Below the pieces are notes generated by a model. It saw nothing but the letters and a program-made list of their open reading frames with translations, was not told the DNA's origin and did no database searches. From contig SSNP01000014.1 in assembly GCA_006937955.1 (NCBI GenBank), positions 2,965,939 to 3,029,938 of the forward strand: a DNA stretch of 64,000 nt, written 5' to 3'. Source of the stretch: Pachypanchax playfairii (lineage: Eukaryota; Chordata; Actinopteri; Cyprinodontiformes; Aplocheilidae). Made by a program: the position numbers and the translations under genes. The number at the start of each line of letters is the position of its first letter. Positions within the stretch are counted from its first letter, which is position 1. Below, piece by piece: positions 13,154 through 26,085 of the stretch.

Positions 13154-14928
13154 TCCTGCATTTGCACCGTTATTCTCAGGACAAATTCACACAAAGTTTA
13201 CAGTCTTCTTGGATGGAAAACACAGAAAATATACCTTGACAGAGACGTGGAGAGAGAATAAATCAAAACAAACATTGTCTAAATTATTTGATTATCAATG
13301 TAGGGACACACACTTCAATTAAATCAAAGTTTTTCCACATAAATGTAAAAATGTCGCATCCTCCTGAGAGGAGAACAGAAAAATCTTTCTTTAAAAAGAT
13401 CGTTATAAATACCAAAAAATAAGGAAAAAGTACAAAAGTTAAAAATTTAAAATACAAAGGAAATATAATTAGAAAAAAATTGTCAACATTTTAATAGTTT
13501 ATTTTAAATTAAATATAAAAAAACACTTTCTGCAACAGATTTTCTCTTCCTCTGGCAGACGTAACCCATAAGCCAAGCTAAATAGCACCGTTTTTAGATA
13601 AAGAACAATTTCCTGCAGACGTAATACCCGAGCTTATGAAACCCAGCTTGTAAAACAGATCATGTTCTGATTCTGGCTTTAATCCAAGGGGCAGTTTGGT
13701 GTTCACAGGCCTTTGAACGATAACGCCAGATGATTTGATGTGTGATTTGTTGCCCCGGTTCCTCACAGAGAACCACCTCGCTCCCTCATCCATCTCTCTT
13801 TTCTTTTCTTCAGCACCGGAGGCAATCACAGTATCTCAGTGACAAACAGGCCGCCTGGTCGAATGATATCACCTCTTTAGAAAACAAGAGGGGGAACGCG
13901 TGCCAGTTGCTCTCACATGTGATCAATTATTTTACTCTGAAGTCAGACTTGGGGGTAAATTTTCAGCCATTAGCCCTTTAGTTCAGGGATCATACTGAGG
14001 GTAATAGTGACTAAACACTGAATAAACACATTTGGCTAATAGGTCATTGAGACCTGAAGTGGAGAAGTTGGGCCTGTTGATTGGCTGGAAGGTGTCGTTA
14101 AAAACTCAAACTGGCAACAACTTTATTCAGAAAAGTTATTTAAAAGTATATTTGACTTTTTAATACACCTCAAAATATTTTCGTGTTGACTGAAAGAGCT
14201 GACGCCTGATGTTAGCATGGCGTCAAAGACATTCACAACGGTTGTTGACCTGATTTTATTATTTGTTTTCTTTTTTTTTCAAATTCCAGAACTTTTTTGT
14301 AAAAGGAGAAGAAATCACAGCACAACAAACCAGCAAGTTCCAGACCCCACGAACATAAACATTAAACAAGTTTGTGACATGTTACATTTCTATGTCGTTT
14401 ATATGATGCAAATTTATTAGTTATGGATTCGTTTACATGATGAACATCGTGAATTCATGTGAACTGAAGGAAGTTGCACTGATGAAATAAGAAAATTGTC
14501 AGAATCCATAGATAAGAAAAAAGCAGAAAGTTAAATGTAAAATTGGTAAATAACCATTAATAACCATATTTGTGTGATGTTGTTTTAAACAATTGCATAA
14601 GAATTCAAGTAAAAATAAACTATTAAATATGTAAAAGTGAATCGAGTATTTATAGTTAATTCATAAACGAGATTTGTTATTAAGCTTTATTGTGTTTACA
14701 TCATTATATCTGTTATTATTTTGTTAACATTTAAGAGAACTGCTAAAGAGGAAATGAGCGTAAGTCAGATAAGTACTGTATTGTAAAAATTACATTTTAC
14801 ATGAATTAAACTGAGTAACCTTTAAACATTAAAACAAAAACTGACATTTAAATATTTGTTTAATTTTGATCTTGAAACTTATCATTTTTAATTTTGCATT
14901 ACAGTATTTTGAAAGCTGTTTTTTTATG

Positions 14929-14932
<4 letters not shown>

Positions 14933-14961
<29 letters not shown>
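14933..14961. repeat. (CA)n microsatellite
   Basis: About 14 CA copies after a TATATACA lead-in. An unresolved base (n) lies at 15162 nearby. Confidence 0.9.
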
Positions 14962-15994
14962 CTTTGGGCATTTTAAAGCCACAGTGAAATATAACTACTC
15001 TCTTGATTAAAACAAGCTGAAGGTTTACCCTTCAATTTCAGCACCTTTAACCCCAAGTAAGAGCCAAACACTCAACAGCAAACTTTCACCTCAAGTTCCA
15101 GCGCTTCCAAAACATCTTCACCATTTTTCTTGTTTTATTCCTTCTATGTTTCTCCATACAGNCACCAGAGTTTAAAATGTCCCTCCTCATCTTCTAACAA
15201 TCTCCATCTTTTATTTTTTATGGTTGATTTACATCAAACTTGCTGTCTTAAAGTTCTGAGAACTGTCGGCAGCAGTGTGTTTATACTTTATTTAACATAT
15301 TTGTTTTTATAGTAGATATATATACCCACACAGTGAGCTGCACTCATTTTCTCTTCCCATCACCCTGCGTGATTTTCCCCGCCCTCGTGTCCTCTCCTCC
15401 TCGTGTTTATCCTTCTGGTGGCTGTAGAGAACGGGCCCCAGAGCCCAGAGGCCAGTCATGTTCTCAGGGAAACGGCAACTCTCCACAGAGCTGATATCAA
15501 AATAGTTTAAAATGTGAATTGTCTGATAGTCAGCAGCGAGTGCAGACTGAGCCAATCGCTTCCAGATCCCCTGGCTAGCAGAATGTAAACAATGACGGGC
15601 AGAGGAAGAAAGCAAGTGAATCTGTCGGGTTCTGGTCATGCAAAAGGAACCTGACCGAGTCTGTGTGGTTTGGTTGGACCAAGGTTTCCTAAACTTGTGT
15701 GTTTTTTCTACTTTAATATGACTTTACAAAAGAATACATTTCAGGGAAATCAGAGTGGGGATAGTGAAACGAACAACACAATGAGATGTGTTGTCTTTCT
15801 TTTCTAAAATAATGTTCAGATTCAGGTCTCATGTTCATCTGACGGACAAAATAAATCATGTTTTATCTTCCTGTCCGGTATACGCAGTGTTAAAGATGCT
15901 GGTTATGTCATTATTCAGGCCAGATGTTGCACATCATTGGCTTCCACTTCCTGTTTGACCTCTTTTCTGCTTAATTAATGATGAAATTTACCGC

Positions 15995-16124
<130 letters not shown>

Positions 16125-19100
16125 GTTTTAATCCCATAGGTTGTTGCTTGCCAAAAGTTAATTATCAGGGTCCTGAGATTTCTCCTCAGTGTTCACACAG
16201 TCACTTGGAACATATTAAAGTTATTAGAAATGATTACTTCCTACAGGTCATGAAAAGGCGTCCAGAACAGCTTAGAAAGCAGTAATCTGGACCCCTAGAC
16301 TGGAAAACCTGATGAAACACTTCGGTTTCCAGTGAGAAACATCAGACAGATATATTGTATGATGAAGCTCTTTTTGAAAACAATAAAAAATATAACTATC
16401 TGTCAATGTAAAATATCACTGTTATTATTATTATTATAGTAATGGAATTTGAATGCACAATAATTCCTCTAATCATTGAAAATGTCATTTTTCTCTGAGC
16501 TTGTTGATTTGAAATTGATGAAATGTAACTATGGGGTTTGTTTTTGGGTTGTTTGCATTTATGGTTTTATTGATATTTGTGAGAATTTCTGTGTATTTTC
16601 ATTAGCATGCCAGCACACATGAAAGTACATGTTTTGCACGTTTATTTTATTTTTTTTCCCTGGCAGGAGAAGCTGCTATGTATTGCTCAGATTCATTTTG
16701 TAGATCGTTTTATAACCCTGAAACAGAAAAACGGAGCTCGTGTCGACAATTAATTTGTTATTATTTCAGCTGATAAATTCTTGCATTGTTTTGCAAGGAT
16801 TTTTTTTTTTTTTTTTAGATCTATGAAATTCTACAGATGGAGTGAATGAAAATGAGATGAAACATGAAAATAAGTTTTGGGAGTACGTAGACATCGACGG
16901 GCGTTTGTAAGCTTTGCCTGAATGAGAACAGGAACTTTCCAGCTTTTCTTTTCCTCCTTATTTATTTTTCGTCTCTGTTGTTTTCTCAGGATTGCAATGC
17001 ATCACTTGACATTACCCAAGCAAGTTTGAGCAGCAGCGCATCAGCTGAAAGCAATTTTGTCCAGAGCGCAGCTGCCAGGCGGATAAGACTTTCCTTCTTT
17101 CATTTACTTTGAAAAGTTCCCTTTTTTTTTTTCAACATCCAAAATACACAAGGCAGCCAAATTGCTGACATGTGTGTGAGGGGCAGTGAGACTTCTGCAT
17201 TCTTTCATGCCCCACTATGCAAAACTCCACATTGTTTATTTAAAGAACACTGAACACTTTAGCACTATTAAGAAACATGTCATATAGTAAACTAAAGGTT
17301 TCCTCTCAGGAAAAATCCCTGTCAGTTTATTTTTCCTTTGCATAAAGTTGTTTTAGTTTTGACTCACAAACTGCCTGCATTCACAATCAGCGCTGTAATT
17401 CTAGGTAGCATGGGATGCTAACGGACTAGGTAAACTTGGAAATGCTGTGATTATTTATGTGTTTAGGTAAAAACTGAAAAGATGGAAGGACCAGACTGTC
17501 TCGTTCATGCTTACAAGGATTTAAATGGGACAATATGAGGAGAGGAAAGCAGGAAAACTGGTAGTCTTTCAATATCTCCAAAGTCTTCTAACTCCATGTT
17601 GGAAAACTTCAGTCTCTACTAAAGATATTCTGATTAATTGTCTGAGAAATGCAGCGTTACCATGGATGATATCTGCTGCAGAAAAAATATTATATGACCT
17701 CAATACAAATGGTAATGAATCTTTCACTGGGTTTTATTATAGTCTGCAGACAATTAAGGACTGGCAAGTGATTACTTTACTGTACTTGTGACACATGATG
17801 ATCTAAGAGGAAAGGGGGAATAAGATAGCATGGATGTACAGTTTGAGAGACACAGAAAAGGGAAATACCTGACGTCTAAACTGGGACAATGTTCAGAAGT
17901 GGGATTATGTAGCAACCCAGAGGAGGAGGAGGAGGTCGTGAAGGGGAAGAAAGGCACCGTGAGCAAGAGCCCACCAGGGCATCACAGCGACCCGGCAGCA
18001 GGAGTGACTAATTTACCTTGACATGCATTGGAAACCTAAAACTTTCTGAGCCCTGTGTCACAGAGGAACCACCCAAAGGAGGCGTGCAGCCCGAGCCGCT
18101 GTGCGTCCTTTTCAACCAGCTCTGTTTAGATGAACACACTGTGGAAAAATGCTGCAGTATACCTTGTAGAAACCACAAGCACAACATAATAAGAGCAACT
18201 TCCCAGGGAACTCCATGAGAATGAGACAAGGAGTGGGATTTGAACTGCAGCATGTCAGCTGATGTGTATCTCTGTGAGCACACATCCCGATGTGGTCACT
18301 TTGATGCTGTGATACTGTCAGAAAACAAGGGGGAAGTACCTCCAAGGTGGTTCCAGCCCATGTTGTCATTTGGAGAATTACAGCTGCCAGGATGAAAATC
18401 TGGAGAAAGGAAAGTTCAAAACTCGTGCAATTTAACCCCAAATTGAAAAATTAAAAAAAAAAAATCAATAAAAACAGAAGAGAAAATAAAACAAGCATCA
18501 AATTTGTTAAGATAGATGAAGATGAACTGCTTTTTTTCTACATTTTTTATGAATACAGAAAGAAAAGCATATAAATGTTTTCAATCAAAACTTGCAGGAA
18601 CAAATATAAAATCTAAAGACCTCAACAATTTTGTTGTTTACGTTTGTTCAAAAAATGGATGCAAGTCGAAGTTTAATTGGGATATTTATAACTTTCAACA
18701 TAAAGTTTGCTTTCGTCTTTAAGCAGATTCCGATTTTTAAGCACAAATCTGGAAAAAAAAAATCCTATATAAGCTAAATCCAAAACAACAACTGTGCTGT
18801 TGTTCAGAGTTATTTACACGTGATCCTTCAGATTTGGAGCCTCAAGTGGCAAAATGTCATCTGACGTACATGTTTTTGGACTGTAAGAGGAAACCGTAGC
18901 TCCCAAAAAACTTTATGCAAACTCCATGTGGACAACAGCAAGGGACAATTTGCTTATAAACAAAAAAAAAGACAAAAAGGAAAGAATGAGTCAAGGCTGG
19001 ATGTGAATTTACACTTTGTAGTGATTTAATGTTTGGCTGAGAGGAAGAGGAGCGAAGCAGGGAAGGGTTTTCTTTTTTTTTTTTTTTTGGAGACAATGAA

Positions 19101-20029
19101 AAAGGGAAAAAGTCAAAGATGTTGGCATGCAGGGAGAGGCAGTCTGCGGTGGACTTGTAAATAGCCGGAGGGACAGAAGGATGGAGGAATGGAGCTATCA
19201 GCAGAGAAGTGATGAAGGTTTGGGATCCAGCCAAGATAAACACACATTTAAACTTTACAGCACATACATGTGCATGTGAACTAACATATGAAGCTGCACA
19301 CGCTTTCTGTTCATCACACACACACACACCTGCAGAAAAATAAACAGTGTCATAGATGACTTACCAACCGCAGCTTCTTGAGTGTTAAGCTGTGTGACAA
19401 CAGGCTGTGCTGTCATTTTGACATCTCTTTTCATCACATACTACATTAGTCCATTTGCTCAGATACCGCAGAATAAACACGTAGGGAAAAGAAATGGTCG
19501 CAGTTTTATTTTTAAACAAGTGGAATAAACAGAGTCAAGCCTTCAGTAAATCCCTCTTGGCAGAGTCATTTTAAAAGTTTGCAGTCAGCATAAACTTTTA
19601 AATTTGGCTGTGTTGTGTGGATTTAATCATGAAAGATATTTGTTGCTGCTATTAATGTGCGTGCTTGTCCCCTTTTTTTTGTGTGTGTGTGTTCATAAGC
19701 ATTTATCTGCATTCAGATGCGTCACTGAACCTCATTAGTGGGCCGTGAAGCAAAGGAACTCCTGCTCCGTCTTGTCTTCAGTAAACAAACACCTTCACAC
19801 GGACGTAAAGGTTTGCTGAACGTCGTTTCTTTCAGAAGCACAACTGCAGCATGAACGAGCGCCTGTGATGCGTGTCGGAATGCAAAACACAAGTCATGGT
19901 CATCACTCTGTCACCGTCCTGGTTTGGAGTGAGAGGACTTGCTGTGTGAGTTTTTTTTATTTCTGGTTTCTGCAAGTTCTGTTTGCGTTTCAATAAGAAG
20001 GACCTGGTTTGAAACTCGACCTTTTACCA
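16125..20029. other. Intergenic sequence, no gene seen
   Basis: Homopolymer runs occur at 16800-16816 and 19073-19088. The stretch at 16985-17100 (GATTGCAATGCATCACTTGA onward) and an 88-codon frame at 17525-17791 have no repeat signature and no recognisable protein similarity. They may be noncoding constrained sequence. Confidence 0.45.
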
Positions 20030-20185
20030 TGAGGTCGTCCATGTGCAAGCATGTTTTCTCCTGTTTCCTCCCACAGACCTAAAACATGCATGTTGGGTTA
20101 ATTGGTGACTCTAAATAAGCCCTCAGTGGCGACCTGTTCAGAGTGTAGCTCCGCCTCCCATCTAGAGATGGACCCACCCACTCAT
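20030..20185 (+). mobile_element. Second, more decayed copy of the dispersed fish retroposon
   Basis: Recognisable pieces are TTTCCTCCCACAGACCTAAA, GTTAATTGGTGACTCTAAAT and GGCGACCTGTTCAGAGTGTA. They belong to the same repeat family as 9446-9580 but to its more 5' part. The fragment abuts a LINE remnant starting at 20186. Confidence 0.5.
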
Positions 20186-20560
20186 GCCAATTCAATTCAA
20201 TTCAACTTTATTGTCCCAAAGGAAAAATTTGTTTGCAGTAGTAGTAATAGTATAAAAGCATAATAATAAATAGATAAATAATAAAAACATAAAAACACAT
20301 TCTCGCAACACTCAAAAACACTTTTCTCACATTGGAACATAAGAATAAAAGAATAACATTTAAGAATACAAAATCTAATAAATAATAGACACCTAAGACT
20401 GTTGATATAATCTAATCTAGGGGCCACATCAAAATATTTCACAACTCCGAGTTCAACATCCTGATTGCAGAGGATACAAAAGAAAACTTATATCAGTTGC
20501 TCTTAATTTTTGGAAGCCACCCCTGTGACTCAGCATGGTACAATCCATCCTCCTCAAATA
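20186..20560 (-). mobile_element. LINE 3' end relic
   Basis: An (AATTC)n-like tail followed by CAACTTTATTGTCCCAAAGG marks the 3' end of a fish LINE in minus orientation. The downstream GAGTTCAACATCCTGATTGCAG segment belongs to the same element type as the LINE at 7366. No open frame is left. Confidence 0.5.
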
Positions 20561-23342
20561 CATGTCGCATTTATTTAATTCAGTTTTGCTATAAACAAAC
20601 AAACCGATGCATAACTTTAAAATAAGAGATCTGACACCATTTCATTAAGTAAACAGGAGCTTTACATTTAAAAAAAGTCACGTTAAATCACCCAAAATGT
20701 GCTGAAAGGTTTAACAGAATAAAACATTCAAGACAAAATCACATAAGTGCTTCTGAATCTCCATAAATGTTGTTGTTAGAGTGCAAAAGTTATTGAAAAG
20801 AAAAAAAAGAAACAATGAAAAAAAACTACCAGGAGTTTCAGATGATGTGATTACAGCTTCTCTCAAGAATTCCAGGTGGAATTGTTCCATTGTAACCCTT
20901 CCAGGACCAGCTGTTCTCCACAATGTGAAAGCCTGTGTATCTGACAGGGGATTTAATGGGATTACTATAATTTCAAATCATTCCTCAGTGAATAAAGAAC
21001 GCATCTGCAGTATTTTTTTACTTTAACAACTGCTGATTTATCCAGGATGCCCCAGAAAATTGTCTTCAATGAATTAAAAGAGTCTTGAAAATGATGGAAG
21101 ACCATCAAAAGTTAAAAGTAGTTTTTTTGGGGAAAATTCTTCCCCTGAAATGAGCCGATCGGTTACTGTTATCAGTATCAGACCTGACGAGATTTATTGT
21201 GGAGATCATCTGTTTCATGTGAAGATACCTGCAGCTCATCTTAGAAAACATCAAAGCAAAACTCAGTCAGCGTGCACATGCACATTTATGTGAGTGTTTC
21301 CTAAAAAGCTTAATCTTTTGAAGCTCTCAGATTAATAATCCCCATGAGTGCTGCTGGTTGTGGATGTAGTGGTGGTACTTACATCCTGGTTGGCTCATGT
21401 TTTACGCTGCAACCTGCATGGTGGTTCAAAGCCAACTCGAGCAGCATGAGGGGGATTACGGGACACATGAAAGCAACACTCGACGACGTGTACCGTCTAA
21501 AAGATCAGAGCCCAACGGCAAAGAAGGAGCTCCAACGTAAACAAATCATGGTGCATTTTGGGAAGTTTGTCCGGTGAAGTGCGCCCACATGTCAGCGGGC
21601 TCTTAATGACGCTGTTGCCACAGATGTCTCAGTGAACATTTCAAGACGGTGGTGTAGACACATAAGTGAAACATTTAAAGTGCAATAAACAAATGGGAAA
21701 CAAAAAAATAAAGACGTTTTATTGACTTTTTACTTTATATCTTCTATCAGTTACTTCATGTGTTATGAGCATGCTGTTGGAGTTTTTTTGCGTCTCCCAG
21801 GCGGGCTGTAGTTTTATAAAAGCCTTGTATTGTATTTCTTTCCTGTGCCAGAGCCCCTTTCCTGTGGTGGTGCTGTGTCAGAGCCTGATGACCCTTTGCT
21901 TCCTGCAAGTCGCATGGAGACGGCTCTGCCACGAGCCCCAGGGCCTCACTGCCAGCCACTGAACAGCCCCAGCACCAACTCCCTTCTCGATCCGTTCATC
22001 TGGATCTCACCTTTCACCTCTCCCTCTAGTGGTTCCCTTAATTCTCCAACATTTTTTTTTCTCCTACTTCCCTTTTTCCTCAGTTGCCACCTCCTGGCTG
22101 CCTCACACCATCTTCACCTTAATGCTTCCATCTATGTGCACCTTCTTCCCTCTGTGTCTCCGTCTTCCCTCCTTTGTCCCTCCGTCCAGGTCAGCAGAGG
22201 CTCTGTCAGACATTTCCTGTGCGGGCTGCAGTTTCTGACCACACCTTGTCAGGGGATTTCTGAAACTACTGTCAGTGACGTCCTGGAGAAACAGAAGTGC
22301 ACCCACTGCCTTATAAACACATGGCTGTTTTGGGAAATCAGTAGCGACTCTGCTCCGCCGAACCTGCAGCGTGTACGATGAAAGAAAACTTGTGGGAAAA
22401 ATGTTGAGAATGAGCAGGAGGGATTTTATCAGCACTACATCTAGACTAAGCAAAAACAGATCAAGCATGTGGGTTTACATGTAAAATCAAAAGATTGCTG
22501 TTAAACTTTCAGACCGAGCCAAGATTTTTTATTTTTTTTCTCAAATCATCTCGTCTGTTTTCAGCAGCTCTGTCTCGTAACACTGCGGATCATCTCTGGT
22601 GTAAGACAAGAGTCCCTGTGATACGTGAGTACACGCGTGTGCATTGGCACCGTCCTCCATGTTCCACAGGCCAGTGTGTCTTTCAGATCCAAGGTCACGA
22701 AAGCGTGTTTGTGCACACGTGCCGGCCGCCGTAACACTTCACATCAGTGTGAATCTGCACACACACCCCCAGGTCAGAGACAGGAAGTAAGCTGAGAGAA
22801 AGGGAGGAAGCAGAAGCAGCTCTCGCTGGCTGCAGGTACTGACCTTGAGCCTTGACCTTTAACTTCAGCTTGCATCTTTCTGACAGGACAGACTGAGAAA
22901 TCCCAGACCGGCGAACACGACTTCAAAACCCCGACGGTTAGAGACAGCTTCATGGAAACTGAGTCATTTAAAAAAAAAAACATCTAATTCGAGTTTTATA
23001 ATTTAAATCTTTAATATTTGACAACAATTACAGCGTGTTGTTTCTGTTTACTTATGACATTTACAGAAGTGGTCAAGAAAGCTGGATTTTACGCTCACAA
23101 TCATCCGTCCGTTCTTTTCTCAAACTCTGAAACGTTGGAGGTACAGCTGATCACGTCACCAGTTCTGTCCAAATCCAAACAAATCCACAGAGAAAGGATG
23201 AAACCAACATCACAGCTGAGATTCAAAACCTTGACGTCACTTTTGTATCGATGCTGAGACGTTGATTCCTTGTTGATTTTGGACAGAACTCAGGACTTTG
23301 GAGGGTGTCTGATTTCTTTCTTTTATCCCCACTGAAGCTGCT
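20561..23342. other. Flank of ndufa8, no secure gene
   Basis: The ndufa8 3' UTR must begin just below 23343. An open frame at 21344-21577 with coding-like codon use is followed by AATAAA at 21684-21689, but no protein family was recognised. A proline- and serine-rich frame at 21830-22381 appears compositional. TTLL11, the mammalian neighbour on this side, was not recognised. Confidence 0.4.
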
Positions 23343-26085
23343 TCACCAGCTCCAGAAAAATAACTTGCTGCCATGTTTAGCAGGCTCCAGTTTGCCCTCG
23401 ATGACCGGGTTGGGCTCCGGACGAGGTCTAGAATGGTAGGGGTTCTCTGGGAGGGGCCGCGAGGTCGACACTTTAGTCACCTAGATGAAAGGAAAGAAGA
23501 GTTCTCAGACTTATGTCATTACAATGAGCTAATATGTCCTGCAGAGATACGGGCAGCAGAATGGAATCTATTTATTTTTCTCTTGTGAACACTGACACTA
23601 TTGATACTTTAAGCCTTTTTTAAGACGTCTATTGCTGAGAGAAACATTTCAGTGCTTTACATCAGTGTGAGGGTGATTTGTGGTCTTGCGGTTACTTTAG
23701 ATCAAGTCAGAAGACGCTGCAGCGTTAATTCATTCAGTTTCCTGTCATCGTCTTAAAACGTCATATTTCTTAGCAACCAGGAAGACGGTGTTGGACATGT
23801 TTCACAATCATCAACCTTCAAAACGACTCATTCACTTCACTGTGTTTAGAATTTAACTGGTTGAACAGCAACTCAATCTGAGACCAGACAAGAGACCAGA
23901 AAAATGATTCAAAATCATAATAACAGGTCCACAAGTTTTGTTTGTTTTTTTTAAACTCTGCATTAAATGCCTAATAAGCTGTTGAGATCAGTCGAAATGC
24001 TCTCGTGTCGTCACAAGTCTCACCTTCGATAGCTCTCCCAGATCGGGTCTCTCCCAGCCCAGCTTATCAAGGACGCAGTTGTCAAAAGTGTGCTGCTGTT
24101 TGCGGCAGTGACGTAGTTCTGTCAAGTTGTAATAATCTAGACAGGTCCAGTATTCTGTGAAGGACTCGGCACAGTTTCCTTTGATTTGTCTGAAAGGCAG
24201 AGTGAAGACAGACATCTCGATTAAACATGTCATGCTACCGAAGAAGACAGAAATGTGTGAGACGAAGACATAAAAACACATTTTAATACACACTGAGGGT
24301 CGAGTAAATTATTTGGTAATAAATAAAACAGGACGTTTCAAACTGATCCATGTTTTTATGTTAATCTACTGTCTTATCGTCATTTTGGCACACAGCTCTA
24401 GTTTTTGGTAAGTTGTCCTACGTATCCAGGATGTTTTCATTATTATTTTAACAAGACAAACTGGAAAACTAAATTATAGAACAAGACACAGAACATGAAA
24501 CTCCTCAAATCTTCTGAGAGCACTTAAGAACTTTTGAGCGCTGGAAAAACGACAATCCGGCAGCAGCATCTGCAACATCAGACCACATTTTCTTCCCACA
24601 CGTCCGTCACTGAGTAATAAACACACAAAGTTCTGACTGTGAACCTCTTCTGACCCGAGTTTCAAATGGACTCCGTGCTCTGCTGGCTCCACTGTTCAGC
24701 CACATCTTCAATCACTCTCAACACAAGAAGCTTTACAGATGATACCAGCGCAGAAAACCTCCAGATCTGAAAATGTCATTATTCTGCCCAGTGGACTCAG
24801 CAGTCTGACGGATATCACGATGACATCTACGCTGTCGGTGAGAATACGGCTTTAAAAATACAGCAGTTTATTCTGTCTAAACACTCTTTCCTATATGTTG
24901 ATTCATTTAACTGAAACGTGAAAGAAAATAATAATAGAAAAACACAAAAACTTTTCCTGACAGATTTTATTTGACATCAAAAATACGAAAAACTTACCTG
25001 AAGAAGTTAAGTGCACACTCATTAACCTTCCTCCCTTCCTCTAGACACTTCCTTGGGTCCTTCTCCTCCCAGCGACAGAGCATAAACTCCTTGTTAGGTT
25101 TGTCACACTGGGAGCCAAAATGGTGGGCAGAAGCCTTCAGCACTGCAGACGAGACTTTAATCTGAACAAAGAAAGACAAACATATATCACTGATGTAGCA
25201 AAAGAATATGTTCTATATATTAAAGTATAAGCAACAATCTTACTGATGACAGTAAACGTTTCATTGTCCTCATGTTTTGAAATCAAATTATTCCATTTTG
25301 TTTCTTCGGATTAATATTTTTAATGAATCTCATCTTTTTTGGTTTTGGAGCATTTTAACGACCTTTACAGATGTTACATTAGATGTTTAGAGTGTTTTCT
25401 AAACTCTATTGAATTATTTGACGAGGATTTTATGTTCACATTACATTTGTCGCACACTTCTGTATAGTCGAGAATCATATTTCTGTTTTTAAAGATCGGA
25501 TTTATTTCTTTATTCAGTTAGAAAATCGCATAAATGTTTCAATTAATTTCTTCAACGATGAACTCGCTGCTCTTGACAGCTACGTTTCACACATTCAAGC
25601 ATGTTATTTGTGCATTATAAGATTTATAAAACTGCTCGTATGTTATAAAACACTACCGAAGTACAAAGACAAAAATCAAACTTGCACACAAACAGAAAAA
25701 CAGATTGCTGCTCCAACAAATCTGTTTACAACGTTATTATTGTTAATAGTAAAGCTGCTAACAGCGACCATCTGACACCTTTGTAGCAACTGTTACGATG
25801 TTTGAAGGAGTTTACTGTGAAGTTAGGGATGTTTCCGAAAGTTTGTACAGAAACACTGCGAGACAAAGTCACCGCTAAAAAGTTAAAGAGCAGGAATTTC
25901 ACCACAGCCATGTAAACTTACAGGCGGATATTTTATGTCTCTAGTAGAAACGACTGACTTTCAACCCTGTGGTACATTCGTGCAGGTCGACAAGCAGCTA
26001 GTCGGTTAGCTTCTATGCTAGTAAGCTTCCAACTCACCTCGTCCACCTTCAGCTCATCCAGAGAGGGGATTTCCTGCGTGGGCAT
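23343..26085 (-). CDS. ndufa8: NADH:ubiquinone oxidoreductase subunit A8 (complex I accessory subunit)
   Basis: Four coding exons on the minus strand: 26085-26038, 25161-24998, 24189-24024 and 23480-23343. All introns are GT-AG and phases join to 171 aa plus TGA; human NDUFA8 has 172. The start MPTQEIPSLDELKVDE matches the family N-terminus. The protein carries two CHCH domains with four CX9C motifs: C35/C45, C55/C65, C77/C87 and C99/C109. This is the hallmark of intermembrane-space proteins folded by the Mia40 disulfide relay. Family knowledge: it is an accessory subunit on the intermembrane-space face of respiratory complex I, in the proximal-pump part of the membrane arm. The C-terminus keeps the PENPYHSRPRP block and ends FFWSW. 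It is divergent from morn5, with 416 bp between start codons, so the two probably share a promoter. A possible ATTAAA poly(A) signal lies at 23010-23015 (complement), which is weak evidence. The identification is secure. Confidence 0.96.

Larger units (their letters stand above)
9600..15990. other. Intergenic sequence with microsatellites, no gene seen
   Basis: Apart from the arrays listed separately, this is unique AT-rich DNA. Two less AT-rich stretches, 13560-13990 and 15330-15650, look more constrained, with mixed composition and long minus- or plus-strand frames, but neither gives a recognisable protein. A single ambiguous base lies at 15162. Confidence 0.5.

Noticed and set aside
15307..15639. 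110-codon minus-strand frame (MTRTRQIHLL...)
   Set aside because: No recognisable domain, no convincing splice partners, and the tail runs into low-complexity Arg/Glu codons.
21830..22381. 183-codon proline- and serine-rich frame
   Set aside because: The longest plus-strand frame here, but overlapping frames on both strands are also open, the composition follows C- and T-rich DNA, and no domain or family was recognised.
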